From NCBI GenBank assembly GCA_016464795.1, contig JAEKNN010000046.1, positions 1 through 64,000 on the forward strand: DNA of 64,000 nucleotides, written 5' to 3'. The stretch comes from Candidatus Amunia macphersoniae (GTDB lineage Bacteria; Chloroflexota; Dormibacteria; Aeolococcales; Aeolococcaceae). Below, one piece after another: positions 24,899-33,281 of this stretch; the stretch's first letter is position 1; every line of letters begins with the position of its first letter. The notes below the pieces were generated by a model. That model worked only from the letters and a program-made list of their open reading frames with translations. It searched no databases and was not told the origin of the DNA. Position numbers and translations under genes: made by a program.

Positions 24899-27515
24899 CC
24901 TCTCTGATCTGCGCGCGCAGCGCTCGCTGCTCGCGCAGAGCCTCGTCGAGGCGACGCCGTGTCTCCGCCACCACCTCCGGCTTTGCCTTGCCGGTGAAGC
25001 CTGGGTTGGCGAGCCGAGCCTGGATGGTGGCGATGACCTGTTCCAGCTCGGTCAGACGCCGTTGGGCACGCTCGCGCTCGCGGTCGCCGATCATCAAGTG
25101 GTAGCGCGCCTCCAGACCACCCGCCACCACCGTGACCCCACCATCGAGCACCGCGTCATCCTCGACCTCCACCAGGACCAGCGCCGTCACCAGCCGCCGC
25201 CTCTCCGCCCCGGTCATAACCGGGTCGCCCCCGCTCAACTGCAGGCGGTGACGCTCGCCGGGAGCGACGCCACTGTCGTTGCGCAGGATGCGAATTCGCT
25301 GGACCAGCTGGAGCAGCTCGTCGACAGCGGCGCGATGCGGCGCCGCCAATCCCTCACGCCAGCCGGGGGCCACCTGCGGCCAGTCGCGCAGCTGCAGGGA
25401 CGGTGCCGCGCCGGGCAGGCGCTGCGCGCACTCCTCGGTGATGAACGGCATGAACGGGTGCAGCAGGCGAAGCAGGACGTCGAGGGTGGTGATGGCCGTC
25501 TGTGCAGCGGCGGCGCGCGAGGTGGCCGGTGCATCGTCGCGCAGGCGGGGTTTGATCATCTCGACGTACCAGTCACAGAAGGAGTGCCAGGTGACCTCGT
25601 AGAGACGATCCATGGCCTCGTGAAAACGATAGCCGGCCAGCGATGCATCCACAGCCTCGACGGTTTCTGCCACCTGTGACAGCATCCAGCGGTCCTCAGG
25701 CTCCAGCTCGTCGATCCCGACGGAGTCGTCTGGTGCGGACATCACCCCCTCGCCGTTGTCGAGCCGCGCCACCAGGAAGCGGGTGGCGTTCCAGATCTTG
25801 TTGGCGAATCGCTGATAGCTCTCGATTCGCTGACGATGGAAGCGCACATCCTGGCCACCGGTGCCCACCGACGCCGCCCAGGCGCGAACTGCATCCGCCC
25901 CGTGCTCCTCGATCATCACCAGCGGGTCGACGGCGTTGCCCTTGGACTTGTTCATCCGGGTCCCATCGGCCGCCTGCACCGTGCTGGTGATGACCACGTG
26001 CGCAAAGGGCGAGCGGCCGGTGAAGCGCAGCCCGAGGACGATCATCCTGGCCACCCACAGGAAGATGATGTCGCGGGCGGTGACACAGACGTCGGTCGGG
26101 TAGAAGCGGGCCAGGTCGGCGGTGTCCTCCGGCCAGCCGAAGATGGCAAACGGCCACAGTCCGCTGCTGAACCACGTGTCGAGCACATCGGTGTCGTGCT
26201 CCAGGTGGGCGTCGCCGCAGGCTGGGCATTCCGCGGGTTGGTCGATCCAGGCGAAGGTGTGGCCGTTGGCGCACGTCGACACCGGGATCGCGTGCCCGAG
26301 CCAGATCTGACGGCTGATGCACCAGTCGCGGATGCCGCTCATCCAGGCCAGGTAGACGTCCGTGTAACGGCTCGGGTGGAATCTCGTGTGGCCATCGCTG
26401 ATCGCGGCGATGGCCGGCTGGCTGAGCTCGCCCATGCGCACCCACCACTGCGCGCTGATCAGCGGTTCGAGGACATCCCCGCTGCGATCACAGTGACCCA
26501 CTTCATGCGTGTACTCCTCCTCCTTGACGAGCACGCCGGCCTGGCGCAGCGCCTCGGTGATCACCAGGCGCGCCTGTGCGGCGGGGATGCCGTCGAACTG
26601 TGGGAGGTCGGGGACATCCATGGTGCCGTCGGGTGCGATCACCGTGATCATCGGCAGGCGATGGCGCTCACCAATCTCGTAGTCGGTCGGATCGTGCGCA
26701 GGCGTGACCTTGAGGGCGCCGGTACCGAACTCGGGTTGCACAGCCTGGTCCTCGACGATCGGCACCGTGCGCCCCGTGAGCGGCAGCCTGACGGTGCGGC
26801 CAACCAGGTCGCGGTAGCGCGGGTCCCCGGGCGCCACCGCCACCGCGGCATCACCCAGCATCGTCTCCGGGCGCACCGTGGCCACCACGATCTCCCCGCC
26901 CCCGTCCACCGGGTAGCGGAGGTACACCAGGGAATCGCTGTGCTCCTGCCAGTCGATCTCCTCATCGCTGATCGCCGACAAGCACCGCGGGCACCAGTTC
27001 ACGATCCGGGGGCCGCGGTAGATCAGGCCGTCGTCGAAGAGACACTTGAACGCAGTTCGAATGGCCCGGACGTAGGCTTCGTCGAGGGTGAAGCGAGCGC
27101 GGCTCCAGTCGCAGGTGAAGCCGAGGCGGCGCATCTGCTCGAAGATCCGGCCGCCGTACTCCTCGTACCACGCGTCGACGCGGGCCTTGAACATGGGCCG
27201 CCCCAACTGCTCCTTGGTGGTGCCCTCGGCGGCCAGCTGGCGCTCGATGACGTTCTGGGTGGCGATGGCGGCGTGATCGGTGCCCGGACACCACTCCACC
27301 TCGTAGCCGCACATGCGGCGGTTGCGCGCCAGCGCGTCCTGGATGGAGAAGCCCATGGCGTGGCCGAGGTGGAGCACGCCGGTGATGTTCGGCGGCGGCA
27401 GTCCGATGCTGTACTTGGGCCTGTCCGACTGGGGATCGGCGATGCCGATTCGGAGCTGGTCCCAGCGCGCACGCCAGACTGGCTCCAGGGCGCGTGGATC
27501 GAAGGCCTTGTCCAT
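24876..27515 (-). CDS. valS: Valine--tRNA ligase
   Basis: About 879 aa from ATG 27515 (MDKAFDPRALEPVWRARWDQ). Class Ia synthetase: HIGH motif in PNITGVLHLGHAMGF, editing domain around VRPETMLGDAAVAV and GTGALKVTPAHDPTDYE, KMSKS motif in the variant form GTRMNKSKGNAVDP. The anticodon-binding domain and the C-terminal coiled coil (ERERAQRRLTELEQVIATIQ) typical of ValS are present. An in-frame TTG at 27545 would overlap a TATACT promoter box, so ATG 27515 is preferred. The segment between 24898 and 24876 is shared with the next gene. Confidence 0.97.
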   Translation of the reverse strand: MDKAFDPRALEPVWRARWDQLRIGIADPQSDRPKYSIGLPPPNITGVLHLGHAMGFSIQDALARNRRMCGYEVEWCPGTDHAAIATQNVIERQLAAEGTTKEQLGRPMFKARVDAWYEEYGGRIFEQMRRLGFTCDWSRARFTLDEAYVRAIRTAFKCLFDDGLIYRGPRIVNWCPRCLSAISDEEIDWQEHSDSLVYLRYPVDGGGEIVVATVRPETMLGDAAVAVAPGDPRYRDLVGRTVRLPLTGRTVPIVEDQAVQPEFGTGALKVTPAHDPTDYEIGERHRLPMITVIAPDGTMDVPDLPQFDGIPAAQARLVITEALRQAGVLVKEEEYTHEVGHCDRSGDVLEPLISAQWWVRMGELSQPAIAAISDGHTRFHPSRYTDVYLAWMSGIRDWCISRQIWLGHAIPVSTCANGHTFAWIDQPAECPACGDAHLEHDTDVLDTWFSSGLWPFAIFGWPEDTADLARFYPTDVCVTARDIIFLWVARMIVLGLRFTGRSPFAHVVITSTVQAADGTRMNKSKGNAVDPLVMIEEHGADAVRAWAASVGTGGQDVRFHRQRIESYQRFANKIWNATRFLVARLDNGEGVMSAPDDSVGIDELEPEDRWMLSQVAETVEAVDASLAGYRFHEAMDRLYEVTWHSFCDWYVEMIKPRLRDDAPATSRAAAAQTAITTLDVLLRLLHPFMPFITEECAQRLPGAAPSLQLRDWPQVAPGWREGLAAPHRAAVDELLQLVQRIRILRNDSGVAPGERHRLQLSGGDPVMTGAERRRLVTALVLVEVEDDAVLDGGVTVVAGGLEARYHLMIGDRERERAQRRLTELEQVIATIQARLANPGFTGKAKPEVVAETRRRLDEALREQRALRAQIREDEKDARR

Positions 27516-27527
27516 CGGTGGACGCCG

Positions 27528-27533
27528 AGTATA
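27528..27533 (-). promoter_or_regulatory. -10 box TATACT of valS
   Basis: TATACT on the minus strand, 12 nt before the valS ATG at 27515. It implies a leader of only a few bases. No good -35 at standard spacing is visible. Confidence 0.5.
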
Positions 27534-27579
27534 CGGAGCCGTCAACAGGGCACCGGCTCACGGATGCCTGCACCTTGGT

Positions 27580-28158
27580 TCATCGGGCGAGCAAGGACTG
27601 TGGAGGTGAGGATGTCGTCACCCACTCCGGGCGCAACGGGTCACTGACGTAGACCAGGCGGATGGCCGCCGTCCCCAGCCGAGCCGAAGCCTGCCCCTGG
27701 CTGACGGTGGGGAACTGTGAGGGCGCCTGCTGGGCGCTTGCGTCATCCTCCACGGAGGCGAAGTAGGCGTTGCCCTGGCAGTCCTGCAGGAACACGACCA
27801 GTCCGGCCAGCGGGGTCACCCCCTGCGCAGTGGTGTGGCCACGCAACGGCACCACCACCGCGTCGGAGGACGTCGCCTCGGTGGCGGCAACCCTGATCGG
27901 CTGCTCTGGGACGGCCCCGATCAGATCGCCATGCAGGCTCGACGCAGCACGTCCGGCAGCGTCCTCCAGAGCCGGCGAGTTGCTGACGTCATAGGTTTGG
28001 TCGAAGTCACCGACCGCCCGCAGCTGGGGGGGAAGGGACGGGCGTGGTGCCAGCACCGTGCACCCGGGCGTGTGCGAGCGGACGAGCACCACGAGCGCGG
28101 TCGACGACAGCAGCACGACCCCCACGGCGAGTGCAGTGAGCCGCCCGCGCAGGGTCAT
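27580..28158 (-). CDS. Exported or membrane-anchored hypothetical protein
   Basis: 192 aa. One N-terminal hydrophobic helix (LTALAVGVVLLSSTALVVLV) flanked by arginines acts as a signal anchor; the rest is soluble and extracytoplasmic. Two cysteines (HTPGCTVLAP and FLQDCQGNAYFASVE) could form a disulfide. No domain is recognised. It lies 12 bp after clpX and 35 bp before the valS promoter on the same strand, so it is probably transcribed with clpX. Its codon usage is like that of its neighbours. Confidence 0.6.
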   Translation of the reverse strand: MTLRGRLTALAVGVVLLSSTALVVLVRSHTPGCTVLAPRPSLPPQLRAVGDFDQTYDVSNSPALEDAAGRAASSLHGDLIGAVPEQPIRVAATEATSSDAVVVPLRGHTTAQGVTPLAGLVVFLQDCQGNAYFASVEDDASAQQAPSQFPTVSQGQASARLGTAAIRLVYVSDPLRPEWVTTSSPPQSLLAR

Positions 28159-28170
28159 CGCCGGGCTCGG

Positions 28171-29463
28171 CTAAGCGGACTTTTCGGCTGCCACTGACGC
28201 CGGCGCTGCAGCCGCCCGCTTGGTGGGCTCCTCGGTCAGCAGCAGCGGTTCGACACCGTCAGTGATCGACTGCTCGGTGATCACGCAGCGTTTGATGTCC
28301 GGGCGGCTCGGCACCTCGAACATGCTGTTGAGCAACACGTCCTCGATGATCGACTTGAGACCGCGAGCACCGGTCCCGCGCGCCAGCGCCTTCTGGGCGA
28401 TGGCCTTGAGGGCACCCTCGTGGAACACCAATTCCACGTCGTCGAGCGCGAAGAACTTCTCGTACTGTTTCACGAAGGCATTCTTCGGCTCGGTCAAGAT
28501 CCTGATGATGTCGTCCTCATCGAGATAGTCCAGGGAGACGTTGATCGGCAGGCGGCCGATGAATTCGGGGATGAGCCCGTACCTGAGCAGGTCCTGCGCC
28601 TGCAGCTCGCGCAGGATGCGCGTCGTCGCCTTGCTGCGCTGTCCCTGTGGCTTGCTGTTGAAGCCTATCGTGCGGTTGCCGACCCGCTGCTCGATGATGC
28701 GTTCCAGGCCGTCGAAGGCCCCCCCGCAGATGAACAGGATGTTGGTGGTGTTGATCTGGATGAAGTCCTGATGGGGATGCTTGCGGCCTCCCTGTGGGGG
28801 CACATTTGCAACCGTTCCCTCGAGGATCTTCAACAACGCCTGCTGGACGCCCTCGCCACTGACGTCGCGGGTGATGCTCGGGTTGTCCGACTTGCGGGCG
28901 ATCTTGTCGATCTCATCGATGTAGATGATTCCGCGCTCGGCACGGGAGATGTCGAAGTCAGCAGCCTGGATGAGGCGCAGCAGGATGTTCTCGACATCCT
29001 CGCCCACGTAGCCCGCCTCCGTCAGCGAGGTGGCGTCAGCGATCGAGAACGGCACATCGATGATCTTCGCCAGCGTTTGCGCGAGCAGTGTCTTTCCGCA
29101 CCCGGTGGGCCCGACCAGCAGTACATTCGACTTCTGCAGCTCGACGTCGCCGCCGGCCTTGGCGTGGGCGATCCGCTTGTAATGGTTGAAGACCGCAACG
29201 GAGAGCACCTTCTTGGCGTGCTCCTGGCCCACGACGTACTGATCGAGCGAGGCGGCGATCACCTGGGGGTTGGGGATCATCCCGCCCTTGCCGCGCTTGG
29301 TTGTGGTGGACCGGTTGTCCTCCTCGAGCACCTCCTGGCAGAGGTCGATGCACTGATCGCAGATGTACACCCCTGGGCCCGCCACCAGCTTGCGCACCTG
29401 CTCCTGACCCTTGCCACAGAAGGAGCACCGGGTATGGCGTCGGCGGTCGTCGCGCTCAGTCAT
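28171..29463 (-). CDS. clpX: ATP-dependent Clp protease ATP-binding subunit ClpX
   Basis: 430 aa. The N-terminal C4 zinc-binding domain is present ([15 protein letters not shown] and ICDQCIDLC). The AAA+ core has Walker [13 protein letters not shown], Walker [16 protein letters not shown], pore and substrate loops ([14 protein letters not shown]) and sensor motif [15 protein letters not shown]. ClpX unfolds substrates and feeds ClpP. TACGGT lies 8 nt before the ATG (29472-29477), so it may have its own leaderless promoter besides readthrough from clpP. Length is normal. Confidence 0.97.
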   Translation of the reverse strand: MTERDDRRRHTRCSFCGKGQEQVRKLVAGPGVYICDQCIDLCQEVLEEDNRSTTTKRGKGGMIPNPQVIAASLDQYVVGQEHAKKVLSVAVFNHYKRIAHAKAGGDVELQKSNVLLVGPTGCGKTLLAQTLAKIIDVPFSIADATSLTEAGYVGEDVENILLRLIQAADFDISRAERGIIYIDEIDKIARKSDNPSITRDVSGEGVQQALLKILEGTVANVPPQGGRKHPHQDFIQINTTNILFICGGAFDGLERIIEQRVGNRTIGFNSKPQGQRSKATTRILRELQAQDLLRYGLIPEFIGRLPINVSLDYLDEDDIIRILTEPKNAFVKQYEKFFALDDVELVFHEGALKAIAQKALARGTGARGLKSIIEDVLLNSMFEVPSRPDIKRCVITEQSITDGVEPLLLTEEPTKRAAAAPASVAAEKSA

Positions 29464-29540
29464 CGAGGCTCACCGTACCACGCGTCCGCTGAGGCCGCGC
29501 CTGCGTCGCCGGCAACCCAATGGTGACGGCCGCCGCCTGC

Positions 29541-30233
29541 TCAGCGGGTGGCGGCGCCGCCGCCCGCTTCGGGTCCATCCCCATCGCCGCCTCGTGGCGC
29601 CCCGCCGTTGCCTGTGGTGATCGGCAACGCGCCGTCGCCCTTGGGCCGACCCTGGATGATCTCGTCGATGAGGCCGTACGCCTTGGCCTCTTCAGCGCTC
29701 ATGAAGAAATCACGATCGGAGTCGCGGTTGACCACCTCGATTGGCTTGCCTGTGTGCAGCGAGAGGATCTCATCGAGACGCCGGCGCACCCTCAGGATCT
29801 CCTGGGCGTGGATCTGGATGTCAGCCGCCTGGCCGCTGAACCCCCCCGAGGGCTGGTGGATCAGGACACGGGTGTTGGGCAGCGAGAACCTCATCCCCGG
29901 GGCACCGCCGGCGAGGATCACGGCGGCCATCGAGGCCGCGATGCCCATGCAGATGGTGCCGACCCGCGGCTCCACGTAGCTCATGGTGTCGTAGATCGCA
30001 AGGCCCGCGTACACCGATCCGCCCGGTGAGTTCACGTAGATCATGATGTCCTTCTCGGGGTCCTCGCCCGCGAGAAAGAGCAGTTGGGCCATGACCACGT
30101 TGGCCACCTGGTCGTCGATCGGCGTACCGATGAAGATGATTCGGTCCTTGAGAAGACGCGAATAGATGTCGAAGGCGCGCTCGCCCCGGTTCGTCGTCTC
30201 AACGACCATTGGGATCAGATTCTGCGGTGTCAT
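29541..30233 (-). CDS. clpP: ATP-dependent Clp protease proteolytic subunit ClpP
   Basis: 230 aa from ATG 30233 ([20 protein letters not shown]). Catalytic Ser in [14 protein letters not shown], His in [13 protein letters not shown], Asp in [29 protein letters not shown] and [18 protein letters not shown] are standard ClpP. The C-terminal ~25 residues are Gly-rich and extend past the usual end. Upstream in-frame codons belong to sequence before the promoter. ClpP forms the 14-mer protease chamber used by ClpX, encoded next. Confidence 0.97.
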   Translation of the reverse strand: MTPQNLIPMVVETTNRGERAFDIYSRLLKDRIIFIGTPIDDQVANVVMAQLLFLAGEDPEKDIMIYVNSPGGSVYAGLAIYDTMSYVEPRVGTICMGIAASMAAVILAGGAPGMRFSLPNTRVLIHQPSGGFSGQAADIQIHAQEILRVRRRLDEILSLHTGKPIEVVNRDSDRDFFMSAEEAKAYGLIDEIIQGRPKGDGALPITTGNGGAPRGGDGDGPEAGGGAATR

Positions 30234-30835
30234 GGTCGGGCCATTATAGGTACGCCCAGGCCATTCACCGGCCGCGCGTGACGTAGCGGGGTTGTCGCGA
30301 CACAACTCCCACCGAGCTGCCCCATCGCTGTGCGCGCGCGTCGGGCCGTGGCCAGGTCGGGACTGGTTGCGGCAAGCCGCAGGACGCTGTGCGCGCACAC
30401 CTCGTGCGCTCGCACCACCGCCTCACCGCGTTGGCCGCGGGATGCTTCGGCCACGGCAAGACGGTGGTAGAGACCCTGGAGCAGCCACGCCTGGAAGCGC
30501 CGGGGGTCAGTCGGCTCGGTGAACCTCTGCAGCAGCGCGACCGCGGCGATCGCTCCCCCGATCGGAGGTCCGTCGATGTGAGCATGAGCGGCGAGCAGAG
30601 CTGTGGCACGAAACTCGGCGGCGGCCGAGACCGCCGGTTCAGCGTGGACCGCGTCCGGCGCGGCCAGGAGCACATCCTCAGCCTCAGCCTCGACAACGGT
30701 GCAACCTCTGTCGGGCCGGCGAGTGGGACGCGGTCGCAGCAAGAAGCTCCACCACACGGCTGTGGCAGCGTACACGCAACCGGGCTGTTCGGGCGAGATC
30801 CCCCGCCGCCCCGGGGGCCCCTCAGCGCAGGCCAC
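30230..30835 (-). CDS. Hypothetical helical protein upstream of clpP
   Basis: An open frame of up to 201 aa whose stop overlaps the clpP start as ATGA. The C-terminal 120 residues read like a helical protein ([56 protein letters not shown]). The N-terminal 40 residues are doubtful, and no ribosome site marks a start. Against it, a perfect -10 box for clpP lies inside its last codons. It could be a TPR-like or orphan protein, or a chance frame in the tig–clpP interval. Confidence 0.35.
   Translation of the reverse strand: MACAEGPPGRRGISPEQPGCVYAATAVWWSFLLRPRPTRRPDRGCTVVEAEAEDVLLAAPDAVHAEPAVSAAAEFRATALLAAHAHIDGPPIGGAIAAVALLQRFTEPTDPRRFQAWLLQGLYHRLAVAEASRGQRGEAVVRAHEVCAHSVLRLAATSPDLATARRARTAMGQLGGSCVATTPLRHARPVNGLGVPIMARP
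30243..30248 (-). promoter_or_regulatory. -10 box TATAAT of clpP
   Basis: A consensus TATAAT on the minus strand lies 9 nt before the clpP ATG, giving an essentially leaderless transcript. It falls within the end of the upstream frame at 30230-30835. Confidence 0.6.
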
Positions 30836-30887
30836 CCACGCGCCTCGGCTCGCTCTCGTGGGCGCTGTCGAGTTGACCGGGCCTGGC

Positions 30888-31352
30888 CTAAGCGGCGAGG
30901 CCTCGGACGACCCTGAAGAGCGACAGGCCGGCGAACACAGCGGGATCGACCACCAGCTTCAGCGAACGGTCGCCGCCGCCGACCACCACCTGGGAGCGGG
31001 ACAGAACCTGGTCGTCGACGTGCACCGGGAGAAGATCATCGGGCAGGCCGAAGGGCGTCACGCCGCCGATCTCCATGCCACTGAGCTCGGTCGTCTGTGC
31101 GGCCGAGGCAAAGCTGGCTCTGCGCACGCCCATCAACTCGCAGCAACGGCCGTTGACGTCGAGGCGGGTGGTGGCGAGCACCAGCGCTGGGATGAGCGAG
31201 CCGGCCGGCCGGCGCGAGGCAATCACCATGCAGTTTGCACAGTCCGCTGGGTCGAATCCGTAAGCCTCGCAGAACGAGGCCGTGTCAGCCAACGACGGGT
31301 CACACGGCACAGTCCGGTAGGCGACGCCGAGGTCTTTGAGAGCGCGGGCCAC
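30888..31352 (-). CDS. YbaK/EbsC-family aminoacyl-tRNA deacylase
   Basis: 154 aa from GTG 31352, 21 bp after trigger factor. The fold signature is clear: CMVIASRRPAGSLIPALVLA, then RCCELMGVRRASFASAAQTT, ELSGMEIGGVTPFGLPDDLL, and the end segment VVVGGGDRSLKLVVDP. The GGVTPFG loop is typical of the YbaK/ProX editing family, which hydrolyses mischarged tRNAs such as Cys-tRNA(Pro). The usual catalytic Lys of the KK..R.A motif near the middle is replaced by Arg here (MGVRRASFA), so substrate or activity may differ. Confidence 0.85.
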   Translation of the reverse strand: MARALKDLGVAYRTVPCDPSLADTASFCEAYGFDPADCANCMVIASRRPAGSLIPALVLATTRLDVNGRCCELMGVRRASFASAAQTTELSGMEIGGVTPFGLPDDLLPVHVDDQVLSRSQVVVGGGDRSLKLVVDPAVFAGLSLFRVVRGLAA

Positions 31353-31373
31353 CGCCCCATGCGTGACCAGAGT

Positions 31374-32675
31374 TCACCCCTCGCCGCGAACGATCTCAAT
31401 CAGTCGGTCGGCCGATGCCCGGCGGGCCAGATCCAGGTGCGCCCTCTGGTGAAGCCGACGCCGCTGCTCGGCGGTTGGCTTGCGTCCCTCCGCAAGGCGC
31501 TCCTCCTCGCGAACCACGGCGGCTTCGTCGATCTCGATGCCCTCCGCCCGGCCGAGCGCGTCGAGGGCCAGTTCGAGCTTGAGGCGCTGCACAGCTGCCT
31601 CACGGCTTTCGCCGCGGAGCTTCTCCATGCTGCTCCCCGTGTATTCGAGATAGCGCTCGACCGGCATCCCCATCTGCTGGAGCCTGACGTCCAGATCTGC
31701 GATCTGGCGGTCGATCTCTCGCTCGACCATGGACTCGGGCAACTCGATGACCGCATGGTCGCGCAGCCGCTCGAGGGCGGCCGCCTCCAGGGCTTCGCGA
31801 TCCTTGCCGCCGCTGACCTCCTCGAGACGGATGCGGTAGTCGGCCCGCAACTCGTCGAGGTTGGTGCCGTGCTCCTCATCGAAGGCGGCGAGCGAATCGT
31901 CCACCGGTGGAAGGACGCGCTCACGGACGGCGCCCACCCTAACGTGGACATCGACTGCGACATTTCGCAGTTCCTCCTGGGCGAAATCGTCAGGAAGCGT
32001 CAGCTGGAACGAGCGCTCCTGGCCGGCCTCCATCCCGATCAATGCGTCGGCGAGGCCAGGAAGGAGCCGCTCGCGATCGATGTCGAGGTCGCGATCGTTC
32101 TGCTCGTCGCCACTGAGAACCTCATCGCCACGGCGCATCACCAGCGAGCAGCGGAGCGCGTCGCCCGCCTGGGCAGGGCGCTCGACATCGCGGAGCTCGC
32201 TGTTGCGTCGACGCAGCTCCTCGATCATCTCATCGACCTGCTCGTCGGTGACCTCGGTCGACGGCACCTCCACCCGTAGCGAGGCGTAGTCGCCCAGCTC
32301 AACGTCCGGTCGCACCGTCACGGTGGCTGTGAAGATGAACGGCTCGCCACGATCGACGGGTTGGATGTCGAGCTCGGGGTCATCGACCGGCTGCACCCCT
32401 GCCTCATCGAGGGCGCGGCCGTACAGCACAGGCAGCAGAGCGTCGACAGCTTCCTGGCGCACGGCGTCCCAACCCACGGCACGCTCCACCATGGCTCCTG
32501 GCGCCTTCCCCGGGCGGAAGCCCGGGAGCCTCACCCGGCTGGCCAGCCGGCGCAGCGCCGCGCTGACGGCAACCTCGAAGTCGCTGGCGGGCGCCTCGAT
32601 GCGCATTTGCACACGCGAGCCCGGCTGGCGTTCAACGGCAACGGAGATGTCGGAGGGGGTGGCGGATGCGGTCAC
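31374..32675 (-). CDS. tig: Trigger factor
   Basis: 433 aa from GTG 32675, with AGGA eight bases upstream. The ribosome-binding N-terminal domain ends with the signature RVRLPGFRPGKAPGAMVER. The peptidyl-prolyl isomerase (FKBP-like) domain lies around 155-245 (AGDALRCSLVMRRGDEVLSG, LIGMEAGQERSFQLTLP). A long helical C-terminal chaperone arm follows, ending RRASADRLIEIVRGEG. It binds at the tunnel exit and folds nascent chains. Codons upstream of 32675 read through tRNA-Leu and are not coding. tRNA-Leu lies 23 bp upstream on the same strand and may share its transcript. Confidence 0.95.
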   Translation of the reverse strand: MTASATPSDISVAVERQPGSRVQMRIEAPASDFEVAVSAALRRLASRVRLPGFRPGKAPGAMVERAVGWDAVRQEAVDALLPVLYGRALDEAGVQPVDDPELDIQPVDRGEPFIFTATVTVRPDVELGDYASLRVEVPSTEVTDEQVDEMIEELRRRNSELRDVERPAQAGDALRCSLVMRRGDEVLSGDEQNDRDLDIDRERLLPGLADALIGMEAGQERSFQLTLPDDFAQEELRNVAVDVHVRVGAVRERVLPPVDDSLAAFDEEHGTNLDELRADYRIRLEEVSGGKDREALEAAALERLRDHAVIELPESMVEREIDRQIADLDVRLQQMGMPVERYLEYTGSSMEKLRGESREAAVQRLKLELALDALGRAEGIEIDEAAVVREEERLAEGRKPTAEQRRRLHQRAHLDLARRASADRLIEIVRGEG

Positions 32676-32698
32676 AGCTCGTCCTAACAATGCGGCGG

Positions 32699-32783
32699 TG
32701 GTGCGCGGACCGAGACTCGAACTCGGATGGGTTGCCCCACGGGATCCTAAGTCCCGCGCGTCTACCGGTTCCGCCATCCGCGC
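32699..32783 (-). tRNA. tRNA-Leu(TAG)
   Basis: 85 nt with a long variable arm and encoded CCA (32699-32701). The acceptor GCGCGGA pairs with TCCGCGC, and the anticodon arm CGGGA/TCCCG has loop CTTAGGA (anticodon TAG, reading CUA/CUG). The variable arm is TGGGGCAACCCA and the T loop TTCGAGT. It precedes tig on the same strand. Confidence 0.95.
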
Positions 32784-32911
32784 ACGGTTTCGTCCGCCGG
32801 CGGTTGGACCAGTCTACAGGGCCCACGTGGCCCACTGGCGGTGCTGCTGTGGTGGTCCTGGCGCGAGAGGCCGCGTCGGGCTGGGCAGAGGTGAGCACTG
32901 AATCCGACTCC

Positions 32912-32940
32912 TTGATACCTCGCCCCGATCGGCATAGGCT
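32912..32940 (+). promoter_or_regulatory. Housekeeping-type promoter TTGATA-17-TAGGCT
   Basis: -35 TTGATA (32912-32917) and -10 TAGGCT (32935-32940) with an ideal 17-bp spacer. It drives the small gene at 33008, giving a leader of about 60 nt with a GGAGG site. Confidence 0.65.
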
Positions 32941-33007
32941 TGCGGAGACGGGACGAGCCAACCGACCCCGCCTGCAGGTCCGAACCAGCAACCACGGAGG
33001 TACCTGG

Positions 33008-33259
33008 ATGGAGCCGAGCCAGAGCACCGCGACGATCGAGAGCCCAAGCGAGATCGTCGCCCACATCGACCAGAAAGCCGTCCGCCTGTCGGCGCTTCTC
33101 CGCGACATCGACAACCATCCCATCGCTCTCAACTCGGATCTGCGTGAGCGGCTCGACGAGATCCTCGAGATGCTCGCCTGCCGGGTGACCGCCACCCGTG
33201 CCCTGCTGCGCCAGGCTGGGACGGCAACAGATCTCAGCGGCGCCGGGACCCTGGCGTAA
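33008..33259 (+). CDS. Small hypothetical helical protein (83 aa)
   Basis: ATG 33008 preceded by GGAGG (32996-33000) at 7-nt spacing and by a good promoter at 32912-32940. The product is acidic at the start and helical: SPSEIVAHIDQKAVRLSALL, RDIDNHPIALNSDLRERLDE, then ILEMLACRVTATRALLRQAG. No membrane segment or known domain. It converges on treZ with 22 bp between stops. The promoter and ribosome site are among the best in the window, so the gene is probably real despite lacking a family. Confidence 0.65.
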   Translation: MEPSQSTATIESPSEIVAHIDQKAVRLSALLRDIDNHPIALNSDLRERLDEILEMLACRVTATRALLRQAGTATDLSGAGTLA

Positions 33260-33281
33260 CCTCGAGCAGCTCCGGACAGGA

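Noticed and set aside
25836..27647. 603-codon plus-strand frame
   Set aside because: It lies wholly antisense to valS, has a shadow composition rich in Arg, Gly, Val and Asp, and no motif. The opposite strand is unambiguous valine-tRNA ligase.
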